A DNA stretch of 64,000 nt from Coniosporium tulheliwenetii (lineage: Eukaryota; Ascomycota; Dothideomycetes). Numbering within the stretch: the stretch's first letter is position 1; each line of letters opens with the position of its first letter. The translations under genes and the position numbers were made by a program. The notes beneath the pieces were generated by a model. It saw only the letters and a list, made by a program, of their open reading frames with translations. It was not told where the DNA came from and made no database searches. The stretch is taken from positions 32,704 through 96,703 of the forward strand of contig JAPDRP010000043.1 in the NCBI GenBank assembly GCA_030247845.1, in the 5' to 3' direction. Below are positions 11,424 through 21,621 of the stretch, in pieces.

Positions 11424-11606
11424 ATCAACGCGGGGTGTGTATGTGTTATTTATGGTTATACAGTGTATGTTGTTGAAGTTTTTCCGAAGCCGAATATTTG
11501 CCGGGTCACTTGAATTAATTATTAGAGACACCATGGTTACTGCTATATTGATTGATTGATTAGGAGCTTACTGATACTGATATGATATCAATATCCAATC
11601 AGTAAA

Positions 11607-11614
11607 CAGTACTG
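11607..11614. repeat. putative 5' terminus of the hAT element
   Basis: CAGTACTG occurs here and again at 19823-19830, just outside the two transposase parts. It could be the terminal motif of the autonomous hAT element. The outer 8-bp flanks (TTATCAAG and ATTGATGA, in element orientation) do not match, so the assignment is tentative. CAGTACTG is also palindromic, which weakens the orientation argument. Confidence 0.4.
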
Positions 11615-11634
11615 CTTGATAACTGACTGCTTGT

Positions 11635-12473
11635 TGAGATGTCTGCTGGACATATGCGAGGCAAAGGAAGGATGTGTCTTTTTGGAAGATGTTGACGAGT
11701 ACACGTTTGTTCGCTTCAGCCAATTCGCATACACTGGGGACTACATTGCGGCAGATCCGGATGTTGTTCTCGACTCCTCTATCATCGCCACTACGAGTAG
11801 CGCTCCCGATGATGCTGCTCACAACCAAGCGGATCTGGATGTCGCAGTACCACATTCGGATCCTGAAAACCTCGCCGAGCTAGCTCCGGTCGCTGATGGT
11901 CGGCTTGATCACCTTTGGGGCTGGGGTGTGAACAAAAAGGACAAGGAGAAAGGGAAGAAAGTAAGAGCTTACCCGATCGACGAAGCAGCCGAGCCACTCA
12001 AAGATGCGGGCCCGGCATCAAAGACTGTACGATCAAAGAGGTTAGAGTTGTGGGACGACTTTAGAGGCAAGAGCTACGCCATCTCGGCACCCAGTTTTCA
12101 GCCTCGCAGGAACTCGGAAATATGCGAAGATTACACCGAGGTCTTTCTCTGTCATGCCCGGCTTTATGTCTTCGCGGACAAGTACGACATCGACACTCTG
12201 AAAAGGCTCTCTCTCCACAAGCTCCAACGTACTTTGGCCATGTTCACTCTGTACAATGAACGGGTCGGAGATGTCCTCGAGTTGATCCGGTACAGCTACC
12301 CAAATACTGCTGATCGTTCGGGGACTATCGATAATCTGAGGTTGCTCGTCGTACATTACGCAGCATGTGTAGTAGAGGACTTGGCACAAAGCACACAGTT
12401 CCAATCGCTTTTGGAGGATATTGGCCAGCTTGCAAGGGATCTTGTTGGACAGATGCTCAAGAGATTGGATTAA
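11635..12473 (+). pseudogene. BTB/POZ-domain protein, 5'-truncated
   Basis: The frame shows EAKEGCVFLEDVDEYTFVRFSQFAYTGDY, the second half of a fungal BTB/POZ domain. A variable acidic linker follows, then LCHARLYVFADKYDIDTLKRLSLHKLQRTL, typical of the C-terminal part of these adaptor-like proteins. It ends at a natural TAA. The first half of the BTB fold is missing: upstream lies the hAT terminus at 11607. The remaining frame is open for about 280 codons. Because the start region is lost I treat it as a pseudogene. Function in the family is unclear (protein-protein interaction, possibly Cullin-3 adaptors). Confidence 0.7.
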
Positions 12474-13297
12474 GCGAAGAACGGGCTTCGCATACTGGCT
12501 GCATCATGCTACGATTGACCCGGCATTCCGGCAGCGAGCGCGCGGAGGACGAAGGCAAACACCTGCGCAACGTTGTCCTATGGAACCTGTTCTCATCATC
12601 TTCTTGGACGTCTAGGTTGAGAGCGCAGATGGGGTAGTAGACGATGTAGGGTCGTTCAGGACGGATAGGAAAATGAAAGCTTCCCCGGTGCAGACGTAGC
12701 CATACTGGTTCCCTCTGCCGATCACATGCGTGAACAGCTGGGGGGTAACGGCGGCGCCAACGCATAATACGACGAAACTCAAGTCATCGCCCCCTTGTTG
12801 ATCATATCTTGCCTCGTCCAGATCTCTCTATCCAGTCCGGTGGCCAGCTCGCCTCAGGTAAGCTTGTGCGGCGCCTTGTATTTAATTGAGACGGCGGGAG
12901 TCCGTTGTCCGCCCGATAACCTGTATATACAGAACTGGTCTGCCGGGGTGCCTTTAGCCCTCGCCCAGTCGGCAGTCTCCGAACTGCGTTGCTTGCATCT
13001 TTCTTGACCCTTATCTGCTTCCTTTGCCTTTACCTTTTGCTTGTATCCCCGCTCTGTCTGAAGCATTTAGCCCGGTAACGGATATCTGTTGCATCGCCTC
13101 CTCGACCGACGTCTCGCTTACTTATCCCAGGTTTGTATAGCTCTCATCACCGTCCCTCGAAGCCGAAGCTGTTCGTGCAGCTGCTCATCTCTGTGCCTCC
13201 TCAATCAAGGTTCGTACTGGATTTCCGATCGTGTCGCGCTTGCGATATCGAAGGCCAAGCTCCCCGCTGATTGGGTCTAAATGCTCACAGGCATATC
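12474..13297. other. no gene recognised
   Basis: Short ORFs on both strands without motifs. Several GT and CAG sites occur near 12850-13140 but give no recognisable protein. Confidence 0.45.
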
Positions 13298-14130
13298 CTA
13301 GCTGATGCGACGACGGAAAACCGCTGCGAATGGCAAGAAGGATTGGTTCAAAAGGAACGGACTTTTTCCGGCGCATGACGTGGGCAGAGTGGTGTATCGA
13401 TGCACTCCATATCCGCATTCCACGCCTACCATGTGTTTTACCTCGTATAGGTAGCTTCGAATCCGCGCCAAACCTAATTTGTCCCGTTCCCTATGGAAAC
13501 GGACGGAACATCTTATTCTAGGCCCCGTTACTTCCAAACTCTCCAAGCCGGTTTCCGTTGCAGCGGCTTGCCGTCGGATTTCAGCGCAAATGTTCTCACG
13601 GTGACGTATTGCTTGCATGCATACTGCTCCAGAGTCGCTGATCAACTTGAGATAGTCAATGGAGCTTGTGTAACGAGCTACCCAGTACCGACGAGAGGAT
13701 CCGTGTGATCATGTCTGCAACAATACGTCTTGGTAGAGAGCCTTCAGGCGTTCCTTTGCACGCTTCCATGGCCGTGGTCGTTCCTCGAGCGTAGCCTCGC
13801 AGCTAGATAAGTGTCGAGTCATGATATCTAGATTGATCGTTCGATAGGGACAGGCTCGACAAGCAAACCCGCGATGGACTCGAAGCGATGGGTGAACAGG
13901 ACACCCGTCTCTGGGGCAAGGGGATCGTGGCAGGATCGGGCAGGTCGAGGATGCGGACAAGTGAAGTGACCTCCCGGCGAGTCTCTTGGGGCACCTGGTG
14001 CTTCACCCGGAGGTGTGACGTGACTTGAGAACCTGACACCGATAACACATAACGACAGGGAATGCAGATCAAATCGAGTTCGTCAGGTCGAAGAAAAGCT
14101 TGCAGGACCTCAGAAGAGAGTTTTGGTTTG
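13298..14130 (-). pseudogene. OrsD-like (DUF3505) zinc-finger N-terminal region, decayed
   Basis: On the minus strand, ELDLICIPCRYVLSVSGSQ, VTSHLRVKHQVPQETRREV and DLPDPATIPLP are followed, after a frameshift near 13900, by PSLRVHRGFACRACPYRT and a second His-rich block. These are the paired C2H2-like motifs of the OrsD/DUF3505 region in large fungal proteins that are often repeat-associated. A TGA interrupts the reading at 13709, and weakly similar sequence continues to about 13300. With the 9.2-19.4 kb inversion undone, this piece lies on the same strand as the OrsD-like middle part at 19.84 kb. Confidence 0.6.
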
Positions 14131-14577
14131 CGGAGAGGGTGGGGGAAGAATGATGAGCAGACATAGTTGTACGGACGGCAAAAAACGGGCGCCTCCAGTA
14201 ATTTACTTGGCGTGCGGGTCCTAACCCTGAAAAAACTGATGATGTGCTCTCGCTTTGCACACGCAAAAGAACATCTGGATGCAAATTGCAGTACAAAGCA
14301 GCTGAAAGTAGTCAAGGGACAGCGTTCACCCTTGGTCAGTCCTGGATGAACGCGCTGTGACGGAACACAAAATTACCTAGGTTGCGAACGCGACGCGCGG
14401 GCAGGGCGCATGGACCACATTTTTTTGGGTTACGACAAAACCCGCGTGAATCTGTTTGCAGTAGGGGCATGGTGAAATGCAAATCCTTGTACAACAACTC
14501 GTCATATCCCTTCCAACCGACGTGACCGGCCGACGTTGTGTTGTAATGGATCTTCAACCCGTACGTGCGTAAATCTA

Positions 14578-15041
14578 CTGTCGGTTGCAAAATGTAGGCC
14601 CGTTTGGAAGCGAGCATCACCACCCCCTTTCGCAGCTTTATAAGGCTTTTACTCAACACTTAGTGCTTCTACCTTTATAAAGTAGACTTTAAGGCTTTCT
14701 AGAAAGTATGCGCAACACTTCTAGATACTTATTTAGGTGTATCTAACTATTACATGGTTGCAAAAGCCTTATTTACTAGAAAACCCGTTGCCAACTTCTA
14801 CGGCTCGAGTGCTAAGCTAGTGCAGCGTTGGAAACGACGTTCTATAGCCTTCACACCTCACTAAAGGCCTGCGCGATTAATATGTTACGCTAGATATCTT
14901 GGGGCAATTGGCCCCGATCATTCCATAATGTTTGGCGATATTCAACGCTAAATTGGCTGTCTAGTTCTAGTTGTGGTGATTCCATGAAAGGGGGTGGAAA
15001 CTTTTTTCGTCGCAAACGGGCCTACATTTTGCAACCGACAG
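14578..15041. mobile_element. 464-bp MITE with TA duplication
   Basis: Inverted ends begin CTGTCGGTTGCAAAATGTAG and continue about 10 more bases (GCCCGTTTG), with TA at 14576-14577 and 15042-15043. Further inside, CACCCCCTTTC is also repeated inverted. The interior is AT-rich with no ORF. TA targets suggest a Tc1/mariner or pogo enzyme mobilises it. The ends do not match those of any coding element in the window. Confidence 0.75.
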
Positions 15042-15460
15042 TAAGCCGCAGGCCGATCGTCGATTCTCTGTTCAGCTGATGTCCGTGCATCTCGGCGACA
15101 ATCGAACGGATTCCCGCGGCCCACGACCGGGGACTGATATTTCAACATGGCCGTGGCAGAGAGAGCTAGCCCGCCCATGCAGCGCCTATGACTACGTTAG
15201 AGCACCCGTTCCCCACCAAAATTGCAACTGCTGCAAGCAACGCGACAACCCACGCAGTGGATATACTAATTCAATCATTAGCTGCCTCTGCTATTTGGGC
15301 ACTAAATTCGCAAAGTAAAAGATATAGGATAAAATCGGTCTGTTACGGACGAGATCTAGAGCCCTTATTAAGGCCTAAGCGGCAACAACAATAGTATCGC
15401 CTTCCTCCTCACCGCCAGTACCGCCGCCATTAGGTATATTATCACAGTTCTGTTCTGGGC

Positions 15461-15712
15461 CTATACTTCTTGACCTGTTGTTTCTCTTCCTAATTGTGAT
15501 TTCGTCCGAAGCTTTTCTTCCTGCATCTTTCTAAGATCGCCAAGAGAAAACACTCCCGGCCCTGTTAGCTTCCTCCTGTTCCTCTTTGGCTTCGTTGCAA
15601 GAGCCTTCTTAACATCGAGGAGATCTGCACGCATGAGTTCGTTCGTCACCAACAGCCTTTCGACCGTCGATGAGAGCTTCTGCGCATTACGCCGTTGCGG
15701 GGAGCCTGTGGA
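15461..15712 (-). pseudogene. C-terminal fragment of a pogo/Fot1-type transposase
   Basis: The frame LLVTNELMRADLLDVKKALA, then KLTGPGVFSLGDLRKMQEEK, is typical of the basic tail of fungal pogo-type transposases after the DDE domain. The DDE core itself is absent. The fragment abuts the 147-bp repeat that begins at 15716. Confidence 0.55.
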
Positions 15713-15715
15713 TTC

Positions 15716-15862
15716 GTGTTGGAATATAAAGGTATAGTCATCTTCCTCCGGCAGACGCAGATTGTTCCTCTGTAAGGAAAGAGGGGACGAAGGTTATAGA
15801 AGACACGGTCTCTACTATATATTGCGGTCAGATTGCTTGTATGTAGAAAACGAGAGACACAC
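15716..15862. repeat. 147-bp dispersed segment, copy 1
   Basis: The stretch from GTGTTGGAA to GAGAGACACAC matches 38126-38272 over its whole length with scattered substitutions and equal length. Here it lies between a pogo C-terminal fragment and a NACHT-protein fragment. At the other site it sits inside a pogo N-terminal coding region. Confidence 0.7.
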
Positions 15863-15869
15863 GACACAG

Positions 15870-16340
15870 AAGCCATCATCGCCTGGCTAGAGCTGGACAT
15901 CTTAGCTTCACTCTTAAGGAAATCCAGAATTAATTGCTCTACCTCTGCCGAAGCTGCACGAGCATGATGTCTCCAATTTCGGGCGGCATAGCCATAGAGT
16001 GTGTTCAACTGTAATCGTGCCTCAAACCCTTCATCTGTTGCACAGAAACCGGTCTCAAAATTATCGAATGATAGATAGGCGACGCAGATTATCGTGATGT
16101 GGTTCTGGGTATCAGGAAACCAAGATGTCTGGGTCCGCCCAAAGTATTCATGTGCCGTATAGTGGATCAAGCGGATGATATCGCTCGTTTCATCAACAGT
16201 GACCAAGCCTGCGCACACGGAAACCATGTCTTCGATTTCCGGGAGATTCCGTTCGTCCAGTCTAGACTCACCGACTTCCACGGCGAGGGCGTGTCTTTCA
16301 ATGCACCTTGCTGCAACCTGCGCTCACCTAGATTCCGCCC
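15870..16340 (-). pseudogene. NACHT/ankyrin (NLR-like) protein fragment
   Basis: The reading ALAVEVGESRLDERNLPEIE, DMVSVCAGLVTVDE, IIRLIHYTAHEYFGRTQTSW, ICVAYLSFDNFETGFC and YGYAARNWRHHARAAS is the conserved winged-helix-like region that follows the NACHT NTPase in many fungal NACHT-ankyrin proteins. The P-loop domain and the ankyrin repeats are both missing. Coding identity ends at SSQAMMAS, where the 147-bp segment begins. Such proteins act in fungal non-self recognition. This copy is only a remnant. Confidence 0.7.
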
Positions 16341-16956
16341 AATACCTTTCCAAATATGATGTAGGTTGTGTATCGGCGCATGTCTGATACTTGCTAACAA
16401 AAGCTGGAATAAACCCTTCATGGTGCTCAGTCTGCCAACGAACAGCGTTGGCAACATTTGTAAGCGGACGATCTGGAAAGAGTGGATGACCGTTGCTGTA
16501 TTTAGTCAGTCTTTATCCACGTATGGAAGTTGTGTCTCGTTAACAACTAAGACCTTCTCTGCTTCAGACATAACCTTGTATTCCAATACAGGAGCTGCTA
16601 TCCACTTTTCCAAGGGCGCTGAACAGATGGTGAATGACAGAGATCGGATCTGATAGCGGTAACATGACATTGAGGGGCGTCAAGAGTGCTTGGGGTTGGT
16701 TCACTCAAGGAAAGTCCCATTTGATCGGTTCCACCAGAGATGGTAGCCGGTGTTTGCAAAGAGCTGATGACAGCCTTTCGTTGCTATAAGTACAACGTCA
16801 GTCATTAAGAGGTCAAATGGCATAAAGTGGTAATACCTGTGCACCGAGCTTAACCAGGAATGATCGGTTGGTGAGGTTGGGAGGCGTGTGATATCAAAGA
16901 GAATCGATGATGATCTCAAGAGGAACTATGTCGGCATTGCCACACTATACTGACTT

Positions 16957-17130
16957 CCTGCCTTGTGCTGCCTTGTGCTGCCTTGTGCCGCCTTGTGCCT
17001 AGCGTCGCACGACGTTGACAAATTGGACCAGATATTGACCAATAACTGACCACATGCTGACCACAGATTGACCACAACTTGACCACAACTTGACCGGAAA
17101 TCTACCGAAAGTCGCCAGGCCACAAAAATC
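16957..17130. repeat. minisatellite-bearing repeat, copy 1
   Basis: An 11-bp unit (CTGCCTTGTG plus one base) repeats four times at about 16962-17000. It is followed by roughly seven 11-12-bp units containing TTGACCA or CTGACCA (17030-17095) and then AAAAATCGCTGGA. The same three parts in reverse orientation occur at 42180-42360, so this is a diverged dispersed repeat. A minus-strand ORF runs through it by chance. Confidence 0.6.
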
Positions 17131-18506
17131 GCTGGAGTCTCCAATAACTTTAGCCATAGCAACTAGTTAAAGATGGTAGCATGGATGCACTTTGCTTCCA
17201 AGAACTTGACGTGAAAGGTCGCCGCGAACAGCTACCAATTGAGTGGTGATGGGATGGCACGAGTTGCGAACTTGGCAGTCAGCACAGGACCCAACCTCTT
17301 CCTATTGCAGATAAAGGCCTAAGTAGGGAGAGACCGTGACGTCTATCACATACTAACTGCTCAGCCCAAGCTCCGAGTTCACTAGGTACGGGATCGTTGG
17401 GGGCCATTATCTAGAGAGACATCTTCATGCCCCTCGACGTTCGTAAGCTCAGCGCAGGCGGAAAACTGCACTTTTTCTGAACCACTACCCGAGCCCCGCA
17501 TTCAAAGTCTAATGCATCAGAAAATAGGCACAGCAAAGACACCAGCGCAACTCCGCTTATTGTCTTGTGAATTAAGCATTAAAAACATGAGAAGCCCGCC
17601 CGAGAATATATCTGATGACCGCGATTTCGCACCGCTTGTGTCCCACAAATGGTCCTCCCCCTCGCTTTCCGGTATCTTCGGAATTGTTGGGATTTTGATT
17701 TGGCCTCGCTGACGGGCCCAGAGTTTCTTTTGTATCTATGACTATGCCGCTGCTGCTCGTGGAGTCCAGGTGTGTTACCGAGAGAAAGGTAATTGCAGGT
17801 GCTTCCGCTGGAATTGTGCTCATGACCAGGGCGGAACTATCGTGATCTGTCCATAGCGAGGACCGGGCATGGACGGAGCTGGAGAAGTGACGAAGTTAAT
17901 GCCGCAGAGAACTTTCACACCCTGCCCTTTGAGAGACAACGCTATCGCTGACAGCGACAAAATATCGCAAGGGATGTAAGAGGAGGTTGAAATAGACAGT
18001 TGGAGCAGTAGAGACGCTCCCACGGTCAGACAACGAAATGAATGGAAATTATTCTGACTCATCAGTATGCCGAGTATTAACGATAGCTGCCGCAGTGATC
18101 CCTACACACTGACGACTAAGAAAATCGATGGGTCAGTGGATTCCTTCCACCATTTATTAAATCTAGGTAGATGGGTTTCAATCTATCTGTGTAGCAATCT
18201 AGCTATCTCCACACCTTCATGATTCCTTACGCACTGTATATCTTTGATTGGGTACCCAGAGCTACAGTGCCGTCTACGCATGGAGGTGCGAGGCCAGCAA
18301 GGCAACTGGGTAAAGAAACAAGAAAGGTACATACACCAGCTCAAGACATTGCCTCCGGGCACTACGAAGAGGTTGGGTTCCATCTCACTCTAACTTCCTG
18401 ATCTTATATCAGCGGCGCATACGCGGTCCCCCTGCCGGATCCGAGAGTCATACAGGACATTAGTTTGCCACTCGTAGTCTGACGTCGCATGTCATGGTAA
18501 AGTGTC
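17131..18506. other. no gene recognised
   Basis: About 1.4 kb with only short ORFs (for example 17572-17823 and 17820-18062 on the minus strand) and no recognisable domain. Confidence 0.45.
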
Positions 18507-19082
18507 AAGCTCAATCCGAACTTGCATGGTACGATGAGTCGTCAAGCTCAATCCTCTTGATAGCATGCTCTTCGTCAGCGCGGAATGTTGCTTCGTCATC
18601 GGTACTCAGTTCCTCGGGTGGGGTGCTCATTCCGCGTTTTGTACGAAGTCCAGGCGGCATAGGTTCTTCGATCCCACTCTTCTCTGCTTCTTTCATCGCC
18701 TAGAGCCAGGATCTCTTGCTCCTTCTTCATAATAAAGATAGTTCCTCGCGGTGTATACCGTCCTGTCATAACTCTTACCACCCTTAGTATTTAGACGGCA
18801 GTGACATTCACAGCTGGGGTTATGCTTTGAGCGGTTTTGGTCGTTTCTAGAGTCATCAGAGGGTGCTTTTTGCAGATATACATCATGCAGAGAAAGCGAG
18901 GGATAAGCGGTACTTACCCGTCTTTAACTGTGCTCATCTCATTTGTGTGAGCCCCGATATATCGATCGCGTTTGATACAGACATAGACGCCCTTCTCACT
19001 GGTTAGATTGCGATAGAAATAAAGAGGCCAGACTTACAAGAACCCCATTAACAAGAACAGAGCCAGGCCCCAATAAAGGTGA
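18507..19082 (-). other. possible spliced gene remnant, unidentified
   Basis: Downstream of the CTP synthase piece the minus strand reads GPGSVLVNGVL, a good GTAAGT donor, a CTAACCAG acceptor, then EKGVYVCIKRDRYIGAHTNE, another GTAAGT donor, and later MKKEQEILALGDERSREEW and an acidic stretch ending near 18507. The splice signals look real, but I do not recognise the protein. It is joined directly to CTP synthase coding sequence at about 19083, so that join is itself a breakpoint. Confidence 0.35.
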
Positions 19083-19241
19083 AGGCAACTCCGGGAGGAG
19101 ACCTGCACTCCGAACAACCTTGATGGCCTGCTGGGTAAGCTTCATCTTCTGCTCCCCATTGATCACGGGCACGTACGAGACATGGATCTGTAAGAAGTTG
19201 TTCTTCCCAGCTCTTCTTCGCAGTTGCGTCATAGCCTCCAC
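19083..19241 (-). pseudogene. CTP synthase, continuation piece
   Basis: The frame EAMTQLRRRAGKNNFLQIHV, SYVPVINGEQKMKLTQQAIK, VVRSAGLLPEL continues exactly where the 5' part at 9204 stops (both share the EA codons inside the MITE duplication). After SAGLLPEL the match to the family ends and unrelated sequence begins. The remaining synthase and glutamine amidotransferase domains are absent from the window. Confidence 0.85.
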
Positions 19242-19442
19242 CAGAGGTGTATTCAATATATCAATATGATCAATATCCTTAATCAATATAGATCAATATT
19301 AAAGAATATCAAAAATCCCTGGTAGACGGGTATATTTATTTTCAATAAATGTAAAGATCCTGCTATTTTTTAAAAGTGATGTTTTAATATTGATTTCTAT
19401 TGACGATATTGTTTTCCTTATTCAATATTGAATACACCACTG
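19242..19442 (-). mobile_element. 201-bp hAT-type MITE, copy B
   Basis: Reverse-complement copy of the element at 9205-9405, apparently identical through the interior. Flanks: GCCTCCAC (19234-19241), the reverse complement of GTGGAGGC found left of copy A, and GGTGGAGC (19443-19450), the reverse complement of GCTCCACC found right of copy A. Confidence 0.9.
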
Positions 19443-19720
19443 GGTGGAGCAGAGAAGAGCAAAGGATCGAGTACCCACGGCTGCATAAGATGGCTATTAA
19501 CGTACTTTCGATTGCGCCTATGTCAGACAAGGCAGAACGTGTCTTTTCAGGTACTCGGCGTACTATTTCGTACGACCGTGCACGCCTCGTGGCGGAGAAT
19601 ATTGAGATGACAGAGTGTATTGGTAATTGGAACAAGAATGACCTTATTCGGAAGGTGTATGTACTACCAAATGATGATAATCAGGGTAAGAATGGCGGCG
19701 GCGGCGACGTATTCGAGTAG
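19443..19720 (+). pseudogene. hAT transposase, C-terminal dimerisation domain
   Basis: The frame WSREEQRIEYPRLHKMAINV, LSIAPMSDKAERVFSGTRRT, ISYDRARLVAENIEMTECIG is the hAT C-terminal dimerisation domain. It continues the transposase cut at 9414 (ATTPLAWW). It is the same gene displaced by the inversion. The frame ends with TAG at 19718-19720 after an acidic Gly-rich tail. A candidate terminus CAGTACTG lies at 19823-19830. Confidence 0.85.
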
Positions 19721-19835
19721 GAAGTACTACAACACCATGTCTTAGCACATATTGATAGGCTAATCAATCAGTATCAGGTGTATAGTAATCAATCAATCAG
19801 TATCAGTATAAGCCTTATCAATCAGTACTGATTGA

Positions 19836-20745
19836 TGAGACGTCTGGTCGCCGTGACGGCGACCACTTCACGGTCGAGGCGAAGGGGCAGCAAAGGCCGG
19901 AGGATGTCGTGCGCCTGACCGAGGAGCAGCGGCACTCGTGGAAGGAGACCTTGCGGGCAGCTAGTGCGGGTGATAGTTCTGTGCTGAAGCAGGAGTTAGA
20001 GACGCTGTGCATGTGGCTCATCTGCCATAAGACTGGCGGCAAGCAGTAGAGCTCTGCGCTACTTAGCTTCTGCGCCATGCTCAGCGTGAAGCCCTCGACA
20101 CTGGGTTGGATGCATCCCGGGGTTACAACAGCCACCTGTCGGCCTTGATCTGGGTAGCGCAGCTGATCATCTACCATTATGGCGCCGGTCAGAAGCTAAA
20201 GGGCTCCGGCGACACGCTAGAGCTGGTGAAAGGGCTTTGCGGGAACTTTCTCCAGCAGACGGCCGGGTCACCCGTAGGCGAAACCCTGAGATGGCGGCTG
20301 CTCCTCTTCAAAATCTTCAAAGAGGAAGTCGGGTTCACCAGGCGCACTGGGACGTGGACGAGCAGGTCCTAACCTACGAAGACATGGAGCTGCGTATGGA
20401 CGAGATGCCGAAGCTGTTGCTATCCAAATACGAGCAGGCCTGCCAGTTACTATACAGTGAGCTTATGCTCGATGCTCGGAAAATACTGCGGATGCACGCG
20501 TGGGCTCTAAAGGACAACCTGGGCAACGACGCCTTCGACTGGTCTTTCGGTCAGCACCGGGAGAATGCCGAGCTACTAGACGGCCGGAGCAAGGCTTTAC
20601 GGACGGTTATCCAAGATTCCAAGCAGCTTAGGGACTCGTTCCTCGCAAAAAGCGATAGTGGGGGGTGTATTTGGCGCGAGAAGGCGATTGCCCTGTACGA
20701 GATAGCAGCCGACGAGTTTCTACAAAGGCTACTCGTCCTGGGTCC
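19836..20745 (+). pseudogene. OrsD-like large protein, middle region, decayed
   Basis: Readable pieces in three frames: RPEDVVRLTEEQRHSWKETL, ALLSFCAMLSVKPSTLGWMH, YNSHLSALIWVAQLIIYHYG, TLELVKGLCGNFLQQTAGSP, then WDVDEQVLTYEDMELRMDEM and RTVIQDSKQLRDSFLAKSDS. I recognise this succession from large fungal repeat-associated proteins that begin with an OrsD/DUF3505 region; the name is from memory. At least two frameshifts (near 20118 and 20330) and a TAG at 20047-20049, where relatives have Tyr, break it. Weak evidence links it with the N-terminal piece at 13.3-14.1 kb. Confidence 0.5.
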
Positions 20746-20749
20746 AGAT

Positions 20750-21037
20750 AGGCGCCATTCAGCCTCTGAGGGAGCCGTCAAAAACGAGTACGACGATTGG
20801 TGCGCCTTGGACCCCGTTACCGCTCACAACCCTATCGAATGTTGGCTCAATAATACTAAGACCTGGCCGCGGCTAGCTCAAATGGCCTTAGATATCTTCA
20901 CATACCCAGCAACGAGCGCAGAAGCCGAACGCATCTTTAGTATGGCGGGTGTTATGGTTACCTATCGGCGGAACCGTCTTCACTTGAGACTCTCCAGGCT
21001 TTCCAGTGTATTCGATCGTGGGATGCGGAAGGCTTGA
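20750..21037 (+). pseudogene. second hAT-type C-terminal fragment
   Basis: The same open frame that carries OrsD-like sequence continues as EYDDWCALDPVTAHNPIECW, LNNTKTWPRLAQMALDIFTY and PATSAEAERIFSMAGVMVTY, a hAT dimerisation domain from a family different from the one at 19.45 kb. The change of identity within one ORF (20237-21037) marks a fusion or deletion junction near 20745. No terminus or target duplication was found. Confidence 0.6.
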
Positions 21038-21621
21038 TCTGTCGGGCGACGGCGGCGGCGACGGGGCTGGCGGTTTAAGGGGATTCTGGCGGATGTTCTG
21101 TGAGCGAGGTAGTTAGCAACAGAACAGATTTATGACGTGAAAACACCTTAACACCTTTGCTAAGACTGGTGATGCTCAAATCTTTTCACGCGATAACGAG
21201 GTGAGGTTGCAGCAGCTTGACCTACACCTGATATGAATCAATCCATGGATCCACCTAATCCACCATGGATTGCCAAGATCTATATGGATGGATGCGAATC
21301 CATCTATTTGACACTGGTCCCACACTTGAGCAAGCGAAGGCTAGGAATAACGCCCAAGCTCCGGATGTTGCGTATCATTCATGTCTAGCGTTAATGATAA
21401 GGAGTATGTAGATTGAGGTTTGCTTGAGCGGGAGACAGCTTCGGATGTAGGGTCGGTTATGGTGCGGGAAGAAGCTAGAAATTTCAGCCTCATGTACGAG
21501 TCCATCGACGATCGTGCGGCTTGGCGGTCCGAGTACGGCCGCGCATCTGATTCTGGTCCACAGTCTGAACCATTTCCCTTCACACTTTTCTGTCAGACTT
21601 CCGGCCAGCAGAACTGTAGAG
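21038..21621. other. 5' flank of the histidine kinase gene
   Basis: No gene recognised. Around 21230-21310 there are several ATGGAT/ATCCAT units in both orientations that could form hairpins. The open kinase frame extends upstream to 21514 but without family similarity. Confidence 0.4.

Noticed and set aside
13441..13465. tRNA B-box-like GCTTCGAATCC
   Set aside because: No matching A box, acceptor stem or anticodon arm could be found nearby; no tRNA is called.
16957..17130. CRISPR-like array
   Set aside because: Units of 11-12 bp without spacers, in a eukaryotic genome; this is a minisatellite.
11607..19830. CAGTACTG pair as proven ends of the autonomous hAT element
   Set aside because: The outer 8-bp flanks do not match and the motif is palindromic; kept only as a tentative terminus.
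4643..20049. Reassigned TAG codon for tyrosine
   Set aside because: Several healthy genes end in TAG (velvet, GH81), and two of the three cases are in genes already broken in other ways.
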